A model generated the notes under the pieces. That model had not been told where the DNA came from, searched no databases, and saw only the letters and a list, made by a program, of their open reading frames with translations. This document shows positions 54,025 through 63,653 of a DNA stretch of 64,000 bases, one piece after another (the stretch's first letter is position 1; the number at the start of each line of letters is the position of its first letter). Source of the stretch: Halomonas sp. BDJS001 (lineage in GTDB: Bacteria > Pseudomonadota > Gammaproteobacteria > Pseudomonadales > Halomonadaceae). Where the stretch lies: NCBI RefSeq assembly GCF_026104355.1, contig NZ_CP110535.1:3162001-3226000 (forward strand), written 5' to 3'. The position numbers and the translations under genes are program-made.

Positions 54025-55250
54025 ACGTTTTTCACTCCGAATTTATCGCCAAGGTGATGGGCGACGCTCGTCATGTCCTTATCGCCACGGCCGCTGAGGT
54101 TGACCACCATTAAGTGCTCGCGTGGCAGGCTGGGGGCACGCTTGGCCACTTCGGCCAGGGCATGGGCGGTCTCCAGGGCGGGGATAATACCCTCCTGGCG
54201 GCAGCAAACCTGGAAGGCTTCCAGCGCTTCGTCGTCAGTGGCAGAGACGTACTCGACCCGCCTCTGCTCATGCAACCATGCGTGCTCTGGCCCAATACCG
54301 GGGTAGTCCAACCCGGCGGAAATCGAGTGAGCGTCGATAATCTGACCATCTTCGTTTTGCAGCAAGTAGGTGCGGTTGCCGTGCAGCACGCCGGGGGTGC
54401 CACCGTTCAGGCTGGCCGCGTGCAGCCCGCTTTTAACGCCCTTGCCACCCGCTTCCACGCCAATCATCTTCACATCAAGGTCATTCAGGAAGGGGTGAAA
54501 CAGCCCCATAGCGTTTGAACCACCGCCAATGCAGGCCACCAGCGAATCCGGCAGTCGGCCGTGCTTTTCGAGCATTTGCGTACGGGTTTCGTGTCCGATT
54601 ACCGCCTGGAAATCACGCACCATCGCGGGGTACGGGTGTGGCCCCGCTACGGTGCCAATGATGTAGAAGGTGTCGTCGACATTCGTTACCCAGTCGCGCA
54701 ACGCTTCGTTCATGGCATCTTTTAGCGTGCCTGTGCCCGAGGTAACGGGGATGACTTCCGCGCCCAGCAGCTTCATGCGGAATACGTTGGGCTGCTGGCG
54801 TTCGATGTCGGTTGCGCCCATATAGATGACACAGGGCAAACCAAAGCGCGCCGCAACGGTAGCGGTGGCAACGCCGTGCATGCCCGCACCGGTTTCCGCG
54901 ATGATGCGCTTCTTGCCCATCTGTTTGGCCAGCAACACCTGACCGATGCAGTTGTTGATCTTGTGCGCGCCGGTGTGATTCAGCTCTTCGCGTTTGAGAT
55001 AAATGCTCGCCCCGCCAAAGTGCTCGGTCAGCCGTTCGGCGAAGTAGAGCGGGCTTGGCCGCCCCACGTAGTCACCCTGGAAGTAGGCCAGCTGGCGCTG
55101 GAATTCGGAATCGTTCTTGGCGGTGGTGTATTCGTCTTGCAGCTCTAGAATCAGTGGCATTAGCGTTTCGGCGACAAAGCGGCCGCCGAAGCTGCCGAAT
55201 AGCCCGTTGGCATCGGGCAGGCTCTGGGATACGTCTACAGGTTGATTCAT
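54021..55250 (-). CDS. trpB: Tryptophan synthase beta subunit
   Basis: Condenses indole with serine using PLP. 409 residues, starting [33 protein letters not shown] lysine in [18 protein letters not shown]; phosphate-binding [14 protein letters not shown]-terminal GRGDKD. The start is ATG 55250 with AGAGGT just upstream. Divergent from a LysR gene at 55369, 119 bases away, which is the TrpI arrangement of pseudomonads. Regulated by indoleglycerol phosphate through that activator is an inference. Confidence 0.96.
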   Translation of the reverse strand: MNQPVDVSQSLPDANGLFGSFGGRFVAETLMPLILELQDEYTTAKNDSEFQRQLAYFQGDYVGRPSPLYFAERLTEHFGGASIYLKREELNHTGAHKINNCIGQVLLAKQMGKKRIIAETGAGMHGVATATVAARFGLPCVIYMGATDIERQQPNVFRMKLLGAEVIPVTSGTGTLKDAMNEALRDWVTNVDDTFYIIGTVAGPHPYPAMVRDFQAVIGHETRTQMLEKHGRLPDSLVACIGGGSNAMGLFHPFLNDLDVKMIGVEAGGKGVKSGLHAASLNGGTPGVLHGNRTYLLQNEDGQIIDAHSISAGLDYPGIGPEHAWLHEQRRVEYVSATDDEALEAFQVCCRQEGIIPALETAHALAEVAKRAPSLPREHLMVVNLSGRGDKDMTSVAHHLGDKFGVKNV

Positions 55251-55368
55251 CACGACCTCTGAATGCGTTATCAAACAATGTAGTGAAAGTAGCGCAAGCA
55301 GGTGGGGATAAAAATCGATAAGATGTCAGCAACATGTGAGCTTAAGTCAACTATCAGCAGGATGTCTC

Positions 55369-56283
55369 ATGCAACACAGCATGCCGCCGCTTAGCGCTCT
55401 GCGCGCCTTTGAAGCCACTGCCCGTTTGGGTAGCGTGACCGCCGCTGCCGATGAACTAAGCGTGACTCACGGTGCTGTTAGCCGCCAGCTAAAGAGCTTG
55501 GATGACCATTTTGGCGTGGCGCTTTTTACCAAAGCGGGCCGTGGCATTGTGCTGACACCACACGGCGAGCGGCTGCAGAGTGGTGTGGGTGAAGCGTTCT
55601 CACGCTTGAAGGATAGTTGTGCAGCGCTCAAGCGTGACGTGGAAGAGGCGCCCTTCACCCTGGCCTGCCCTGGCAGCCTGCTGGCGCGCTGGCTGATTCC
55701 CCGTCTGGATCGCCTGCACCGCGAGCTGCCCCAGCTGAAATTGCAGGTAGTGGTGAGTGAAAGCGAGCAGCCGGGCACGCAAACGGATGCCAGCGCCACC
55801 CTGGCATTTGCCGAGCCACCCTGGCCCACAGGTGTTGAGGTATTCGAGCTGATGGAAGAGCAGATATGTGCGGTGGCAAGCCCGCAGCTGGCGGCCCAGT
55901 GCGATGCGACCAAGCCCGAATCGCTGCTTGCCAATAAGCTTTTATATACATCTTCCCGCCCCCAGGCATGGCCGCAGTGGGCCACTGCCAAAGGGCTGGA
56001 GCTAGCACAGCTTGAAGCGACGCTAAGCAGAGGCCAGGGGTTCGATCACCTTTACTACTTGATGGAAGCGGCAGTGGCGGGCCTGGGTATCGCCATCGCG
56101 CCGAGGCTATTGGTGGAAGACGACCTGAGGAGCGGGCGGCTAATTGCGCCCTGGGGAAGTATCGAAACCCCCGCCCGGCTGTGCCTGTGGTTGCCCAGCC
56201 AAGCCGACTTACTCACCCACCCTCGCCGCAGCGAGCCACTGGCAGAGTGGCTCAAGCGGGAGCTGGGGGCTGACCGCTGCTAA
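55369..56283 (+). CDS. trpI: LysR-family regulator divergent from trpBA (TrpI-like)
   Basis: A 304-residue LysR protein: MPPLSALRAFEATARLGSVTAAADELSVTHGAVSRQLKSL (about 5-44) is the GcvA/TrpI-type HTH. The start is ATG 55369, eight bases after AGGAT. In Pseudomonas, TrpI is transcribed divergently from trpBA and activates it in response to indoleglycerol phosphate. Position and family match that; sequence alone cannot exclude another LysR role. Symbol is given on synteny. Confidence 0.8.
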   Translation: MQHSMPPLSALRAFEATARLGSVTAAADELSVTHGAVSRQLKSLDDHFGVALFTKAGRGIVLTPHGERLQSGVGEAFSRLKDSCAALKRDVEEAPFTLACPGSLLARWLIPRLDRLHRELPQLKLQVVVSESEQPGTQTDASATLAFAEPPWPTGVEVFELMEEQICAVASPQLAAQCDATKPESLLANKLLYTSSRPQAWPQWATAKGLELAQLEATLSRGQGFDHLYYLMEAAVAGLGIAIAPRLLVEDDLRSGRLIAPWGSIETPARLCLWLPSQADLLTHPRRSEPLAEWLKRELGADRC

Positions 56284-56303
56284 TATGACTACTTGATGAA
56301 CGT

Positions 56304-57203
56304 TTATTTCACGCAAAGGATGCGCGATATTTGCTCACGCACCCAACGATGCGCGCTGTGACCATGATTGCGCTCATGCCACACCATACCGACTTTGAAT
56401 CCCAGTGATTTAATGGGGGATTCAACAATTTTAAGGTCGGAACGCTGGGCAACTAAACGCCGCGGCACCAGTGCTACAAAACGTGAGTGAGCAACAATCT
56501 CAAGGACGAACAGGAATGAAGATGTCGACAGAACAACATTGCGTCTATAGCCCAATGTTTGTAAGACCTGATCCACCTGAGTGGAAAAATCGCCTCCGCT
56601 GAGCGAAACGATTACATGCTCGAGCTGGACATACTCTTCAATCGTCATTTCTTCACTTAGCTGTGAGTGATTCCAGCACCCAACCAGCACATAGTTCTCA
56701 TCATACAGCGGCCTGATTCGTAAAACCTTGGGCGCCTCTTCGGGTGTCATGAGTGCAAGATCCACTTCACCCCGTGCCATTTGAGCTTCCAGCCTGGGTG
56801 GCTCCAGACTACGTATGGCGATTCTAATGCCAGGTGCTTGACGCCTTAATTCGTTCATGACCGCCAAACCAATGACCGCTTGAAGGTAATCGGTGCATGC
56901 AATCGTAATGGTCAGCGACGCTTGGGCAGGTTCAAAGTGCTGGTGCGTTATCAGCGTCTCTCGCACCTGATCCAGTGCAATACGTAGTGGGGTAAGTAAC
57001 TCCAACGCTTTGGTGGTAGGCATCATCCCGCGGTGAGCCGGAATGAGCAGCGGGTCGTTGAACATATCCCTAAGGCGGCTCAGCTGAGCGCTAACGGCAG
57101 GCTGACTAAGATGCAGCCGTGCGGCGGCTCTCGTGACATTTTGCTCTTCAAGCAAAGCCTCTAAGGTCGCCAACAAATTAAGATCCAGCCTTTTAGTATC
57201 CAT
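56304..57203 (-). CDS. LysR-family regulator divergent from a quinone reductase
   Basis: A 299-residue NodD/LeuO-like LysR protein: LNLLATLEALLEEQNVTRAAARLHLSQPAVSAQLSRLRDMF (about 8-48), then an effector domain (SLTITIACTDYLQAVIG near 94-110). It is divergent from the flavodoxin-fold reductase at 57308, with 104 bases between, and most likely controls it. Effector unknown; quinones or electrophiles are typical for such pairs. Confidence 0.88.
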   Translation of the reverse strand: MDTKRLDLNLLATLEALLEEQNVTRAAARLHLSQPAVSAQLSRLRDMFNDPLLIPAHRGMMPTTKALELLTPLRIALDQVRETLITHQHFEPAQASLTITIACTDYLQAVIGLAVMNELRRQAPGIRIAIRSLEPPRLEAQMARGEVDLALMTPEEAPKVLRIRPLYDENYVLVGCWNHSQLSEEMTIEEYVQLEHVIVSLSGGDFSTQVDQVLQTLGYRRNVVLSTSSFLFVLEIVAHSRFVALVPRRLVAQRSDLKIVESPIKSLGFKVGMVWHERNHGHSAHRWVREQISRILCVK

Positions 57204-57307
57204 ATTTTATATAGTAGGTCATAAAACTATTAATTTCATTGATAGCTTATTCTTGCCCACAATCTCTAGCGTATCCACTAAGTAAATTCGCCTGTAGGAG
57301 CATTAGA

Positions 57308-58078
57308 GTGTCCAAGACCATATTAATTGTGTATGCGCACCCAGAGCCCACATCATTGACCCGCCGATTCGTAACTGAAACGGTACAAATACTGGAGCAA
57401 CAAGGCCAAACCGTGCTGCAGTCAGACCTATATGGCATGGGTTGGAAAGCGACGTTTGATGAGCACGATTTCCCCAACCGTATAAACAATGACCGGCTAG
57501 GCTTTATTCAAGAGTCGCAGCACGCCTATGCCACTCACCAGCAGACGCAGGATGTCGCCGCAGAGCAGGACAAGCTGCTTGCCGCCGACGCCGTCATATT
57601 CCACTTTCCCTTGTGGTGGTTTGGTATGCCCGCCATTCTCAAAGGCTGGATAGACCGGGTGTACGCCTATGGATTTGCTTACGGATACAAAGATGAAGGC
57701 AATCGTTATCGCTATGGAGACGGTATTCTCAAAGGCAAACGGGCATTACTGTCGGTAATGGTGGGTGGCCCAGCGGAGGACTATTCACCCCGAGGTATTA
57801 ATGGCCCCTTGGAGGAATTGCTATTCCCCATCACCCACGGCGCCCTGTTTTTCCCAGGTATGGATGTACTGCCAACCCATGCCGTGTATGGCACCGGCAA
57901 ACTTTCGAAAGTCAGCGTAGCGAAGGAGCTAGCCGCTTGGCGTCTACGCCTCGAAAATCTTTTTAATGAATCTCCTATTCCATTCCGGCGGCAAAATGGT
58001 GGGGAGTATCAGCAAAATATACTCGCTGACCATATTGCTATGGGGAAAGAGGGACTGACCATTCACATCGACCATTAG
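57308..58078 (+). CDS. NAD(P)H dehydrogenase (quinone), flavodoxin-fold
   Basis: A 256-residue FMN/FAD quinone reductase of the MdaB/KefF/NQO1 group. It starts at GTG 57308 (MSKTILIVYAHPEPTSLTRRF), with GTAGGAG seven bases upstream; a longer frame extends to 57239 without a ribosome site. The flavin loop AHPEPTSLT and the FHFPLWWFGMPAILKGWIDRV block are diagnostic. It probably makes two-electron reductions of quinones for oxidative-stress protection. Regulated by the divergent LysR. Confidence 0.9.
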   Translation: MSKTILIVYAHPEPTSLTRRFVTETVQILEQQGQTVLQSDLYGMGWKATFDEHDFPNRINNDRLGFIQESQHAYATHQQTQDVAAEQDKLLAADAVIFHFPLWWFGMPAILKGWIDRVYAYGFAYGYKDEGNRYRYGDGILKGKRALLSVMVGGPAEDYSPRGINGPLEELLFPITHGALFFPGMDVLPTHAVYGTGKLSKVSVAKELAAWRLRLENLFNESPIPFRRQNGGEYQQNILADHIAMGKEGLTIHIDH

Positions 58079-58166
58079 CAGATTTTTAGACAGCAACATC
58101 ATGCAGACAAAGTATTATTAGCTGCACAATATTACCAGCACGTGCAACTATGAATTCAGGAAATCT

Positions 58167-58206
58167 AGGCCAAGCGCAGCGATAAAGCTATCGCTGCGCT
58201 TGGCCT
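58167..58206. repeat. Perfect 18-bp inverted repeat between the reductase and yefM
   Basis: AGGCCAAGCGCAGCGATA at 58167-58184 pairs perfectly with TATCGCTGCGCTTGGCCT at 58189-58206, leaving a 4-base loop. No T-run follows on either strand, so it may be a factor-independent-like terminator of weak efficiency, an RNA-stability element, or a site for a DNA-binding protein. Very few random sequences show an 18/18 match. Confidence 0.75.
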
Positions 58207-58229
58207 TGTCGGAGCTAGTGAGATATAGT

Positions 58230-58248
58230 TGTACGGAATTTCCGTACA
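58230..58248. promoter_or_regulatory. Palindromic operator of yefM-yoeB
   Basis: TGTACGGAA at 58230-58238 and TTCCGTACA at 58240-58248 form a perfect 9+1+9 palindrome, 13 bases before the yefM ATG. E. coli YefM-YoeB binds operators with TGTACA-type cores; the half-sites here carry TGTAC/GTACA. The palindrome is seen; its use as autorepression operator is inferred. Confidence 0.72.
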
Positions 58249-58261
58249 TTATGGTGACGTT

Positions 58262-58534
58262 ATGGATATTATCAGTGTTAACAAATTCAGAGACAACCTG
58301 AAAAGCGTAGTAGAACAAGTGATTAGCCAGCACGAACCCTTAAAGGTAACCCGTCGTGCCGGAGAGGCGTTTGTGGTGATTAGCGCTGAGGACTGGGAAA
58401 GAGAGCAAGAAACACTGCATGTGCTTCAGAACCGAGACCTCATGCAACAAATTGCGGCTTCTCTAGATACCCATAGTCGTGGTCAAGGATACCAACCTGA
58501 TAATGAGCAGATGAATGAGATCACTGGTATTTGA
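58262..58534 (+). CDS. yefM: YefM-type antitoxin (Phd/YefM family)
   Basis: A 90-residue antitoxin starting MDIISVNKFRDNLKSVVEQVISQHEPLKVTRRAGEAFVVISAEDWE, the Phd/YefM DNA-binding fold, with an acidic C-terminal tail for toxin binding. ATG 58262 is chosen, with GGTG five bases upstream; the upstream frame includes the operator. It overlaps the toxin ATG by 20 bases, giving coupled expression, and probably represses through the palindrome at 58230-58248. Confidence 0.9.
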   Translation: MDIISVNKFRDNLKSVVEQVISQHEPLKVTRRAGEAFVVISAEDWEREQETLHVLQNRDLMQQIAASLDTHSRGQGYQPDNEQMNEITGI

Positions 58535-58787
58535 GGGCCGTACGTGGGAAGCCTATGAAAAAATGCGTGAAACAGATAAGAAGCTGCATAAAGCGCTCTG
58601 CAAACTCTTAAAAGAAATGCTCCGCTCTGACGATCCAACGGCTGGTATCGGAAAACCCGAGCCACTCAGACACAATCTTTCTGGCTTGTGGTCAAGGCGC
58701 ATTTCACACAGAGATCGGCTGATCTACCGGTTCGATGACAAAGCCATTTATATTTTTGCCATCGGCGGACATTACGATCAGTCCTGA
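58515..58787 (+). CDS. yoeB: YoeB-type toxin (ribosome-dependent mRNA interferase)
   Basis: A 90-residue Txe/YoeB toxin that cleaves mRNA in the ribosomal A-site. Conserved catalytic features are all present: GKPEPLRHNLSGLWSRRISHRDRLIYRF (Glu about 50, Arg about 63-68) and the C-terminal HYDQ (His/Tyr about 86-87). No frame defects. It is the clearest fully intact TA pair in the window besides Xre/RES. Confidence 0.92.
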   Translation: MRSLVFEGRTWEAYEKMRETDKKLHKALCKLLKEMLRSDDPTAGIGKPEPLRHNLSGLWSRRISHRDRLIYRFDDKAIYIFAIGGHYDQS

Positions 58788-58815
58788 TAATAGTTAATTG
58801 ATGAAAAGCACGACG

Positions 58816-59415
58816 CTACCTTTTCTGCACTATCAAATAAGTATGCAACTCCGGGTGCTGATCGTACTCCAGATGTCTGCACACCGCGCCTAACTTCATC
58901 AATAAGGATACGAAGCCGTTTGTGCCAAGCGTAGAGTAGTAGACCTCGGGCCCCATAAAACTATCGGTATGCTCACCAGGTTCGTCGGTACCGCCGAAAG
59001 AGAAGATCAGTACCCCACCCTTATTCAGGCTTCCGATAAGTTTGGTCATCACACTTTCCTGCTGCACTAGCGGAATATGCCAAATGCTGTCCCAGGCGGT
59101 GATAAAGTCGTATTTTTCCAGCGGCTGCCACTGGCAAATATCCTGGTGGTGAAAGGTCACGTCAGGGTGCTTCTGCTTAGCGAGGCGCAGCATTTCATCG
59201 GAAATATCCACGCCTTCAGGCGTAAAGCCTTCTTGTTGCAAGAAGTCGATAAAGCGGCCGGTACACCCACAACCGATATCGAGTGCCTTTCCTCGGCCCT
59301 TCACAAACGAAAGCGCCCTTTTGTGCGCCTCTATCCCGTTAGCGAGATTGAATTTTTCGCTTTCCCAGAGGTGGGTGATCTGATCGTAGGCGCTGCCAAT
59401 ATCAGTGGGTGTCAT
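58816..59415 (-). CDS. Class I SAM-dependent methyltransferase
   Basis: A 199-residue methyltransferase: motif I ALDIGCGCTGRFIDFLQ (about 40-56), post-I GVDISDEMLRLAKQ, motif II YDFITAWDSIWHIPL. No membrane segments. Substrate cannot be deduced; small-molecule or protein methylation are both possible. Stands between yoeB and a LysR gene; context gives no clue. Confidence 0.82.
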   Translation of the reverse strand: MTPTDIGSAYDQITHLWESEKFNLANGIEAHKRALSFVKGRGKALDIGCGCTGRFIDFLQQEGFTPEGVDISDEMLRLAKQKHPDVTFHHQDICQWQPLEKYDFITAWDSIWHIPLVQQESVMTKLIGSLNKGGVLIFSFGGTDEPGEHTDSFMGPEVYYSTLGTNGFVSLLMKLGAVCRHLEYDQHPELHTYLIVQKR

Positions 59416-59456
59416 GGATGGCCTGTAAGATAAAAAGTGAGTAATTAGTGACTATA

Positions 59457-60398
59457 TCACCCACTCAAGCGCTTGCGGTTACTGGCCACCAGCTCAGTCA
59501 GAAAGTCCGCCACGGCCCGGGTACGGCCTGATTGGGTGAGATCCGTCTGAATAACGAGATAGATGGGCTGATCCACGCCAATATCCGCAGCGACACACAC
59601 CAGTCCAGCCTCCAACGCCAGAAAATGCGGCAACACCGCTATCCCCAGCCCCGCTTTCGCCGCCGCTAGCTGGGTCGCCAGCGAGGTGGTGGTTAACGCC
59701 GGTTCCTGCCCTTGCAGAACCCGCTCAACCCATTGGGCGGCAGGCAGGTGCGCCTGCGTTTCGCCCCAGGTGATAAAGGCGTCGGTGTCGTAATTGCCAG
59801 CATCGTGGTGAGCCTCACGCTGCGCTACATAATGAGGGCTGGCGTATAGCCCGAAACCCAGGGTGCCAAGGCGACGAAGGGTGACATTACCCCGCTCGGG
59901 CTTGACCATTCTAAGTGCTACATCGGCGTCGCGGCGGTGCAGATTAACGGTGGTGATATCGGTCACCAGCTCAAGTGTGATGCCGGGGTACTGAGCATAA
60001 AATTGTGGCAATGCAGGCAGAATCAACGACGTGGCCAGGTTTTCAGCCGTGGCCAAACGCACCCTGCCGCTCAGTTGCGTAGCGAGTGCGCCGCCGCTAG
60101 AGAAGGCCGCTGCGGCGGCTTCCAGCGCTTCGGCTTTTTCGATTAGCCCGGCCCCTTCCTCGGTAAGCTGATAGCCCGACTGCTGGCGAACAAACAGCGG
60201 CAGCTTTAAGGCTTTTTCCAGCCGCTCGATACGTCGGGAGAGCGTCGCGATACCCAGGTGGAGTTCCGCTGCTGCGCCGCTCAAAGTGCCATGGCGGGCC
60301 ACCGCCAGAAAGGCTCGTGTGTCATCCCATACCCAACCACGGGGCATCTGGTTTTCAAAACTGGTAAACGGCTTACCGAAATCGTTAATTTTTTTCAT
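59457..60398 (-). CDS. LysR-family regulator divergent from an aldo/keto reductase
   Basis: A LysR protein of about 313 residues from ATG 60398 (MKKINDFGKPFTSF); an internal ATG at 60347 (MPRGWVWDDTRAFLAV) matches the usual LysR start better, and neither has a clear ribosome site. HTH: DDTRAFLAVARHGTLSGAAAELHLGIATLSRRIERLE. Divergent from the reductase gene at 60505, which it likely regulates. The A7 run at its 5' end is read in frame here, unlike the broken runs at 18-24 kb. Confidence 0.85.
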   Translation of the reverse strand: MKKINDFGKPFTSFENQMPRGWVWDDTRAFLAVARHGTLSGAAAELHLGIATLSRRIERLEKALKLPLFVRQQSGYQLTEEGAGLIEKAEALEAAAAAFSSGGALATQLSGRVRLATAENLATSLILPALPQFYAQYPGITLELVTDITTVNLHRRDADVALRMVKPERGNVTLRRLGTLGFGLYASPHYVAQREAHHDAGNYDTDAFITWGETQAHLPAAQWVERVLQGQEPALTTTSLATQLAAAKAGLGIAVLPHFLALEAGLVCVAADIGVDQPIYLVIQTDLTQSGRTRAVADFLTELVASNRKRLSG

Positions 60399-60504
60399 TA
60401 TTGGATAGTGCCACGCTGTTATTGCGCGTTTCAACAAGCACTCGAAAACGGCTCACGATCTCTTGATGAGCCATGGTTTCGTAAGTAATGACAGGAGACA
60501 TAGC

Positions 60505-61488
60505 ATGCAAAAACGTACACTCGGAACCGACCTAACCGTTTCCGCCATTGGCTTAGGCTGCATGGGAATGAGCGAGTTTTATGGCCCCCGAGACGATAGC
60601 GAATCGCTTCGCGTATTGGCCCAAGCGGTGGAGCTGGGGATCAACTTTTTCGATACGGCAGATATGTATGGGCCACACCATAACGAGGAGCTGATTGGCC
60701 GTTTTCTTGCCAGTCATAAGCCAAACGTAAGTATCGCCACCAAATTTGGCATTGTGCGCAACCCCGGCGAGTATCAGCGTAGCCTGGATAGCAGCGCCCG
60801 TTATGCCCGCCAAGCCTGCGAGGCGTCGCTAAAGCGGCTGGGCATCGAACAGATCGATCTCTACTACGTTCACCGCGTTAACCCGGAAACCCCTATTGAA
60901 GAGACCATGGAGGGCTTAGCCCAGTTGGTGGCAGAAGGAAAAATCGCCCACATTGGCCTCTGCGAAGTCAGCGCTGATACCTTGCGCCGTGCCCATGCGG
61001 TACATCCGGTCACCGCTGTGCAAACCGAATATTCGCTGTGGACACGGGACGTGGAGCAAGCGGTACTGCCCACCTGCAAGGAGCTCGGCATCGGCTTTGT
61101 GCCCTACTCTCCTCTTGGCCGAGGATTTTTAACGGGTAGGTTTCAAGAAAACGCTGATTTCGGCGAAGACGATTTTCGTTCTAACCTGCCGCGCTTCTCT
61201 GAACAGGCCATGGATACTAACCGCCGAATCGCTGAGGTGATTGGTGACATGGCAGCACTCAAAGGCTGCACCCCTGCGCAGCTCTCGCTGGCCTGGCTGC
61301 TATCCAAAGGCGATAACATTGTGCCGATTCCCGGCACCAAGCGGCTGCGCTACCTTGAAGAGAATGCGGCAGCGGCGTCCATCTCCCTGACCACCGATGA
61401 GCAGCAAAAGCTTGAGGCGGCCACTGCACTCCATCCGGTCATCGGCGAGCGCTATACACCGGAGGGCATGAAGGGGGTGAATGCGTGA
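60505..61488 (+). CDS. Aldo/keto reductase
   Basis: A 327-residue NADPH-dependent reductase of the AKR13/YakC-like group: [28 protein letters not shown] (about 1-28), catalytic Asp in [19 protein letters not shown] and Tyr in the same D-x-Y block, Lys in SIATKFGI, His in [10 protein letters not shown]-terminal [18 protein letters not shown] binds the cofactor. Start ATG 60505, seven bases after AGGAG. Likely reduces aldehydes or quinones; divergent LysR probably regulates. Confidence 0.92.
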   Translation: MQKRTLGTDLTVSAIGLGCMGMSEFYGPRDDSESLRVLAQAVELGINFFDTADMYGPHHNEELIGRFLASHKPNVSIATKFGIVRNPGEYQRSLDSSARYARQACEASLKRLGIEQIDLYYVHRVNPETPIEETMEGLAQLVAEGKIAHIGLCEVSADTLRRAHAVHPVTAVQTEYSLWTRDVEQAVLPTCKELGIGFVPYSPLGRGFLTGRFQENADFGEDDFRSNLPRFSEQAMDTNRRIAEVIGDMAALKGCTPAQLSLAWLLSKGDNIVPIPGTKRLRYLEENAAAASISLTTDEQQKLEAATALHPVIGERYTPEGMKGVNA

Positions 61489-61503
61489 GTGGCGGCCAGT
61501 TGC

Positions 61504-62133
61504 CTACTGAACAATCTCACTAATCGGGCGCTTACCATCCAGCAGTAGGTACTCTTGGTTTACAACACCTGGGGTTTGCACCACATGCAACAGTGCGTGA
61601 GCCACATTGGCACGGGAGATCTGGTTATCGCCAGACTCCTCCACCGTGCTGGCAAACTGCTGGCTAGCGGCTTCGTCGGTTAGCCTTCCGGGCTTGAGAA
61701 TGACATAGGGAAGGCCGCTATTGCGTAGATGCGCGTCAGCTGCAAATTTCGCAGCCATGTAGGGGCGCATTTTCTCAGGTGCCTCCAGCGGCTTTTCTGC
61801 CCGCATGGCGCTCACCATAATGTAGCGTGAAAGACCTTTTTGCTTGGCTAAGTCGGCGGTACGAATGGCACCATAAAGGTCGATCATCAGCGTCTTATCT
61901 GGCCCGGTGTGGGGGCCAGAACCCGCCGTGAAGACCACTTGATCGCAGCCTTCAAAGGCGTGCTCAAACTCGCCTTCCAAATCGGCTATTACGGTGTCGA
62001 TTTCGCGCTCTTTAAACCACGACGCCTGCTCTTCACTACGAATCATTGCTTTAATAGGCGTGCCGGCTTGCTGGGCCAGCTCGCAAAACTGTTTACCAAT
62101 CTGTCCGTTCGCGCCAATCACTAACGTTGTCAT
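61504..62133 (-). CDS. NAD(P)H-binding atypical SDR (YhfK/YwnB-like)
   Basis: A 209-residue Rossmann protein: TLVIGANGQIGKQFCELA (G-x-x-G-x-x-G, about 3-20), VFTAGSGPHTGPDKT, RYIMVSAM and LPYVILKPGRLTDE. It lacks the classical Y-x-x-x-K, as do atypical SDRs of the NmrA/YwnB type; role may be sensing redox cofactors or reducing small substrates. Located convergently to the aldo/keto reductase. Confidence 0.85.
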   Translation of the reverse strand: MTTLVIGANGQIGKQFCELAQQAGTPIKAMIRSEEQASWFKEREIDTVIADLEGEFEHAFEGCDQVVFTAGSGPHTGPDKTLMIDLYGAIRTADLAKQKGLSRYIMVSAMRAEKPLEAPEKMRPYMAAKFAADAHLRNSGLPYVILKPGRLTDEAASQQFASTVEESGDNQISRANVAHALLHVVQTPGVVNQEYLLLDGKRPISEIVQ

Positions 62134-62227
62134 AACGGCTCCTTGTGAATCAATTACTCCCTTATGAGTGCAGGCACTTAGGTGGAATTCAACCCCGGGA
62201 TGCGAGCAGTGTCGGCGCAGCTTGCCT

Positions 62228-62917
62228 CTAAGCCATCACGCCAAACAGGTGCCCGATGGCGGATGTTAAAGCCATGGCGAGCGCGCCCCAGAACATTACT
62301 CTTGCCGCCGCTTTTAGGATGGGTGCTCAGCCCACTCGGGCAGCAATAGCACCCAGAAAGGCTAAAAAGAGCAGTGAGAACAGCGCTACTAGTGGAATCA
62401 GCAGTGCATTTGGTGCCCACCACGCGACCAGCAGCGGTAGCAGTGCACCGATGGTGAACGTCGTAGCGGAAGAGAGTGCTGCCTGAAGTGGGCGAGCCTG
62501 GCTGGTGTCGGTGATGCCGACCTCATCTCGCGCATGCGCGCCCAGGGCGTCGTTGGTCATCAATTGCTCAGCGACCTGCTTTGCCAGTTCAGGCGCCAAG
62601 CCGCGGGTTTCATAGATAGCCGCAAGCTCTTCCTGTTCTAGTTCGTAATGCTCATCCAGTGCTTTGCGTTCGATCTCAAGGTCAGCGTTTTCGGTGTCTG
62701 ATTGTGAGCTTACCGAAACATACTCGCCTGCGGCCATCGACATGGCACCTGCCACCAAGCCCGCAATACCCGCCAACATAATATCACTTTGAGTGGTACT
62801 GGCCGCGGCAACGCCCAGTATCAAACTACTCGTCGAAACGATGCCATCGTTAGCGCCCATTACAGCAGCACGCAGCCAACCGTTACGGTGAGATCGATGA
62901 TGCTCTGAGTGGATCAT
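62228..62917 (-). pseudogene. VIT-family (Ccc1-like) transporter truncated by an in-frame TGA
   Basis: VIT1/Ccc1-type proteins move Fe2+/Mn2+. The frame from ATG 62917 gives 196 residues (NGWLRAAVMGANDGIVSTSSLILGVAAA, family start; GLVAGAMSMAAGEYVSVSSQSD) and stops at TGA 62327-62329. The same frame continues for another 32 codons, APILKAAARVMFWGALAMALT then IGHLFGVMA, the normal last helix, to TAG 62228-62230. The stop replaces the usual second Gly (G-G-A-P), consistent with GGA to TGA. Full length would be 229 residues. Whether the truncated protein works without the last helix is unknown. Confidence 0.85.
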
Positions 62918-63071
62918 AGGTTGATTACCCTAGTAGTTGCGCCTCAGCGTTGACGTTTAAATATGCTTAGCACCTTACAAGCCTGGTTGATCTCTGGAAT
63001 TGACCATGGGTATCAGTTGCCCATTGACGGATCAGTTTATAAGATGCTTCGCCACTTAAAGAGGACTCACC

Positions 63072-63614
63072 ATGAAAATAAACGTGGTCGGCACCAGTGG
63101 CAGTGGCAAGAGTACCCTTGCAAAGCAGTTCGCGGACGCCTTGAACGCCCCATGCGTTCAGCTTGATCAACTATTCTGGCGAGCTGACTGGCAAGGCACA
63201 CCAGATGACGAGTTTTTTGTCGCCCTGGAAAAGGCGTTAGCCGCTTCACCCGAAGGCTGGGTGTTGGACGGTAACTTCGACCGCACTCGGCATATAAAGT
63301 GGCGTGATGTGGATATGGTGGTGTGGATCGACTACCCTTTTTGGCGAGTATTTAGCCAAGCCCTCACCCGTGCTGTTAAACGCATCATCAGCCAAGAGGA
63401 ACTCTGGCCTGATACAGGTAATCGCGAGAGCTTCCGCAAAACATTTCTAAGCCGTGATTCGGTTCTGCTATGGTCGCTTAAAACATGGAGACAAAACCGG
63501 AAACGCTACTTTGCCGATATGATTAACCCCCGCTATGCGCATATACAGTTTGTACGTTTGACTTCCATAAAAGAAGCCCAAGCCTTGGTGAATAGTTTCA
63601 AGGTCGGCGCTTAG
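63072..63614 (+). CDS. P-loop kinase-like protein (FlaR/adenylate-kinase-related)
   Basis: A 180-residue nucleotide-binding protein: Walker A VVGTSGSGKSTLA (about 5-17), LDQLFWRADWQGTPDDEF (substrate lid-like region), WVLDGNFDRTRHIKW and MVVWIDYPFWRVF. This is the pattern of proteins annotated as FlaR or DNA topology modulation proteins, probably small-molecule kinases. True substrate unknown. Good ribosome site AGAGGA before ATG 63072. Confidence 0.82.
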   Translation: MKINVVGTSGSGKSTLAKQFADALNAPCVQLDQLFWRADWQGTPDDEFFVALEKALAASPEGWVLDGNFDRTRHIKWRDVDMVVWIDYPFWRVFSQALTRAVKRIISQEELWPDTGNRESFRKTFLSRDSVLLWSLKTWRQNRKRYFADMINPRYAHIQFVRLTSIKEAQALVNSFKVGA

Positions 63615-63653
63615 GCTTCAGAGAGGGTAGGTCTATTGCACAAAGGCTTAGCG

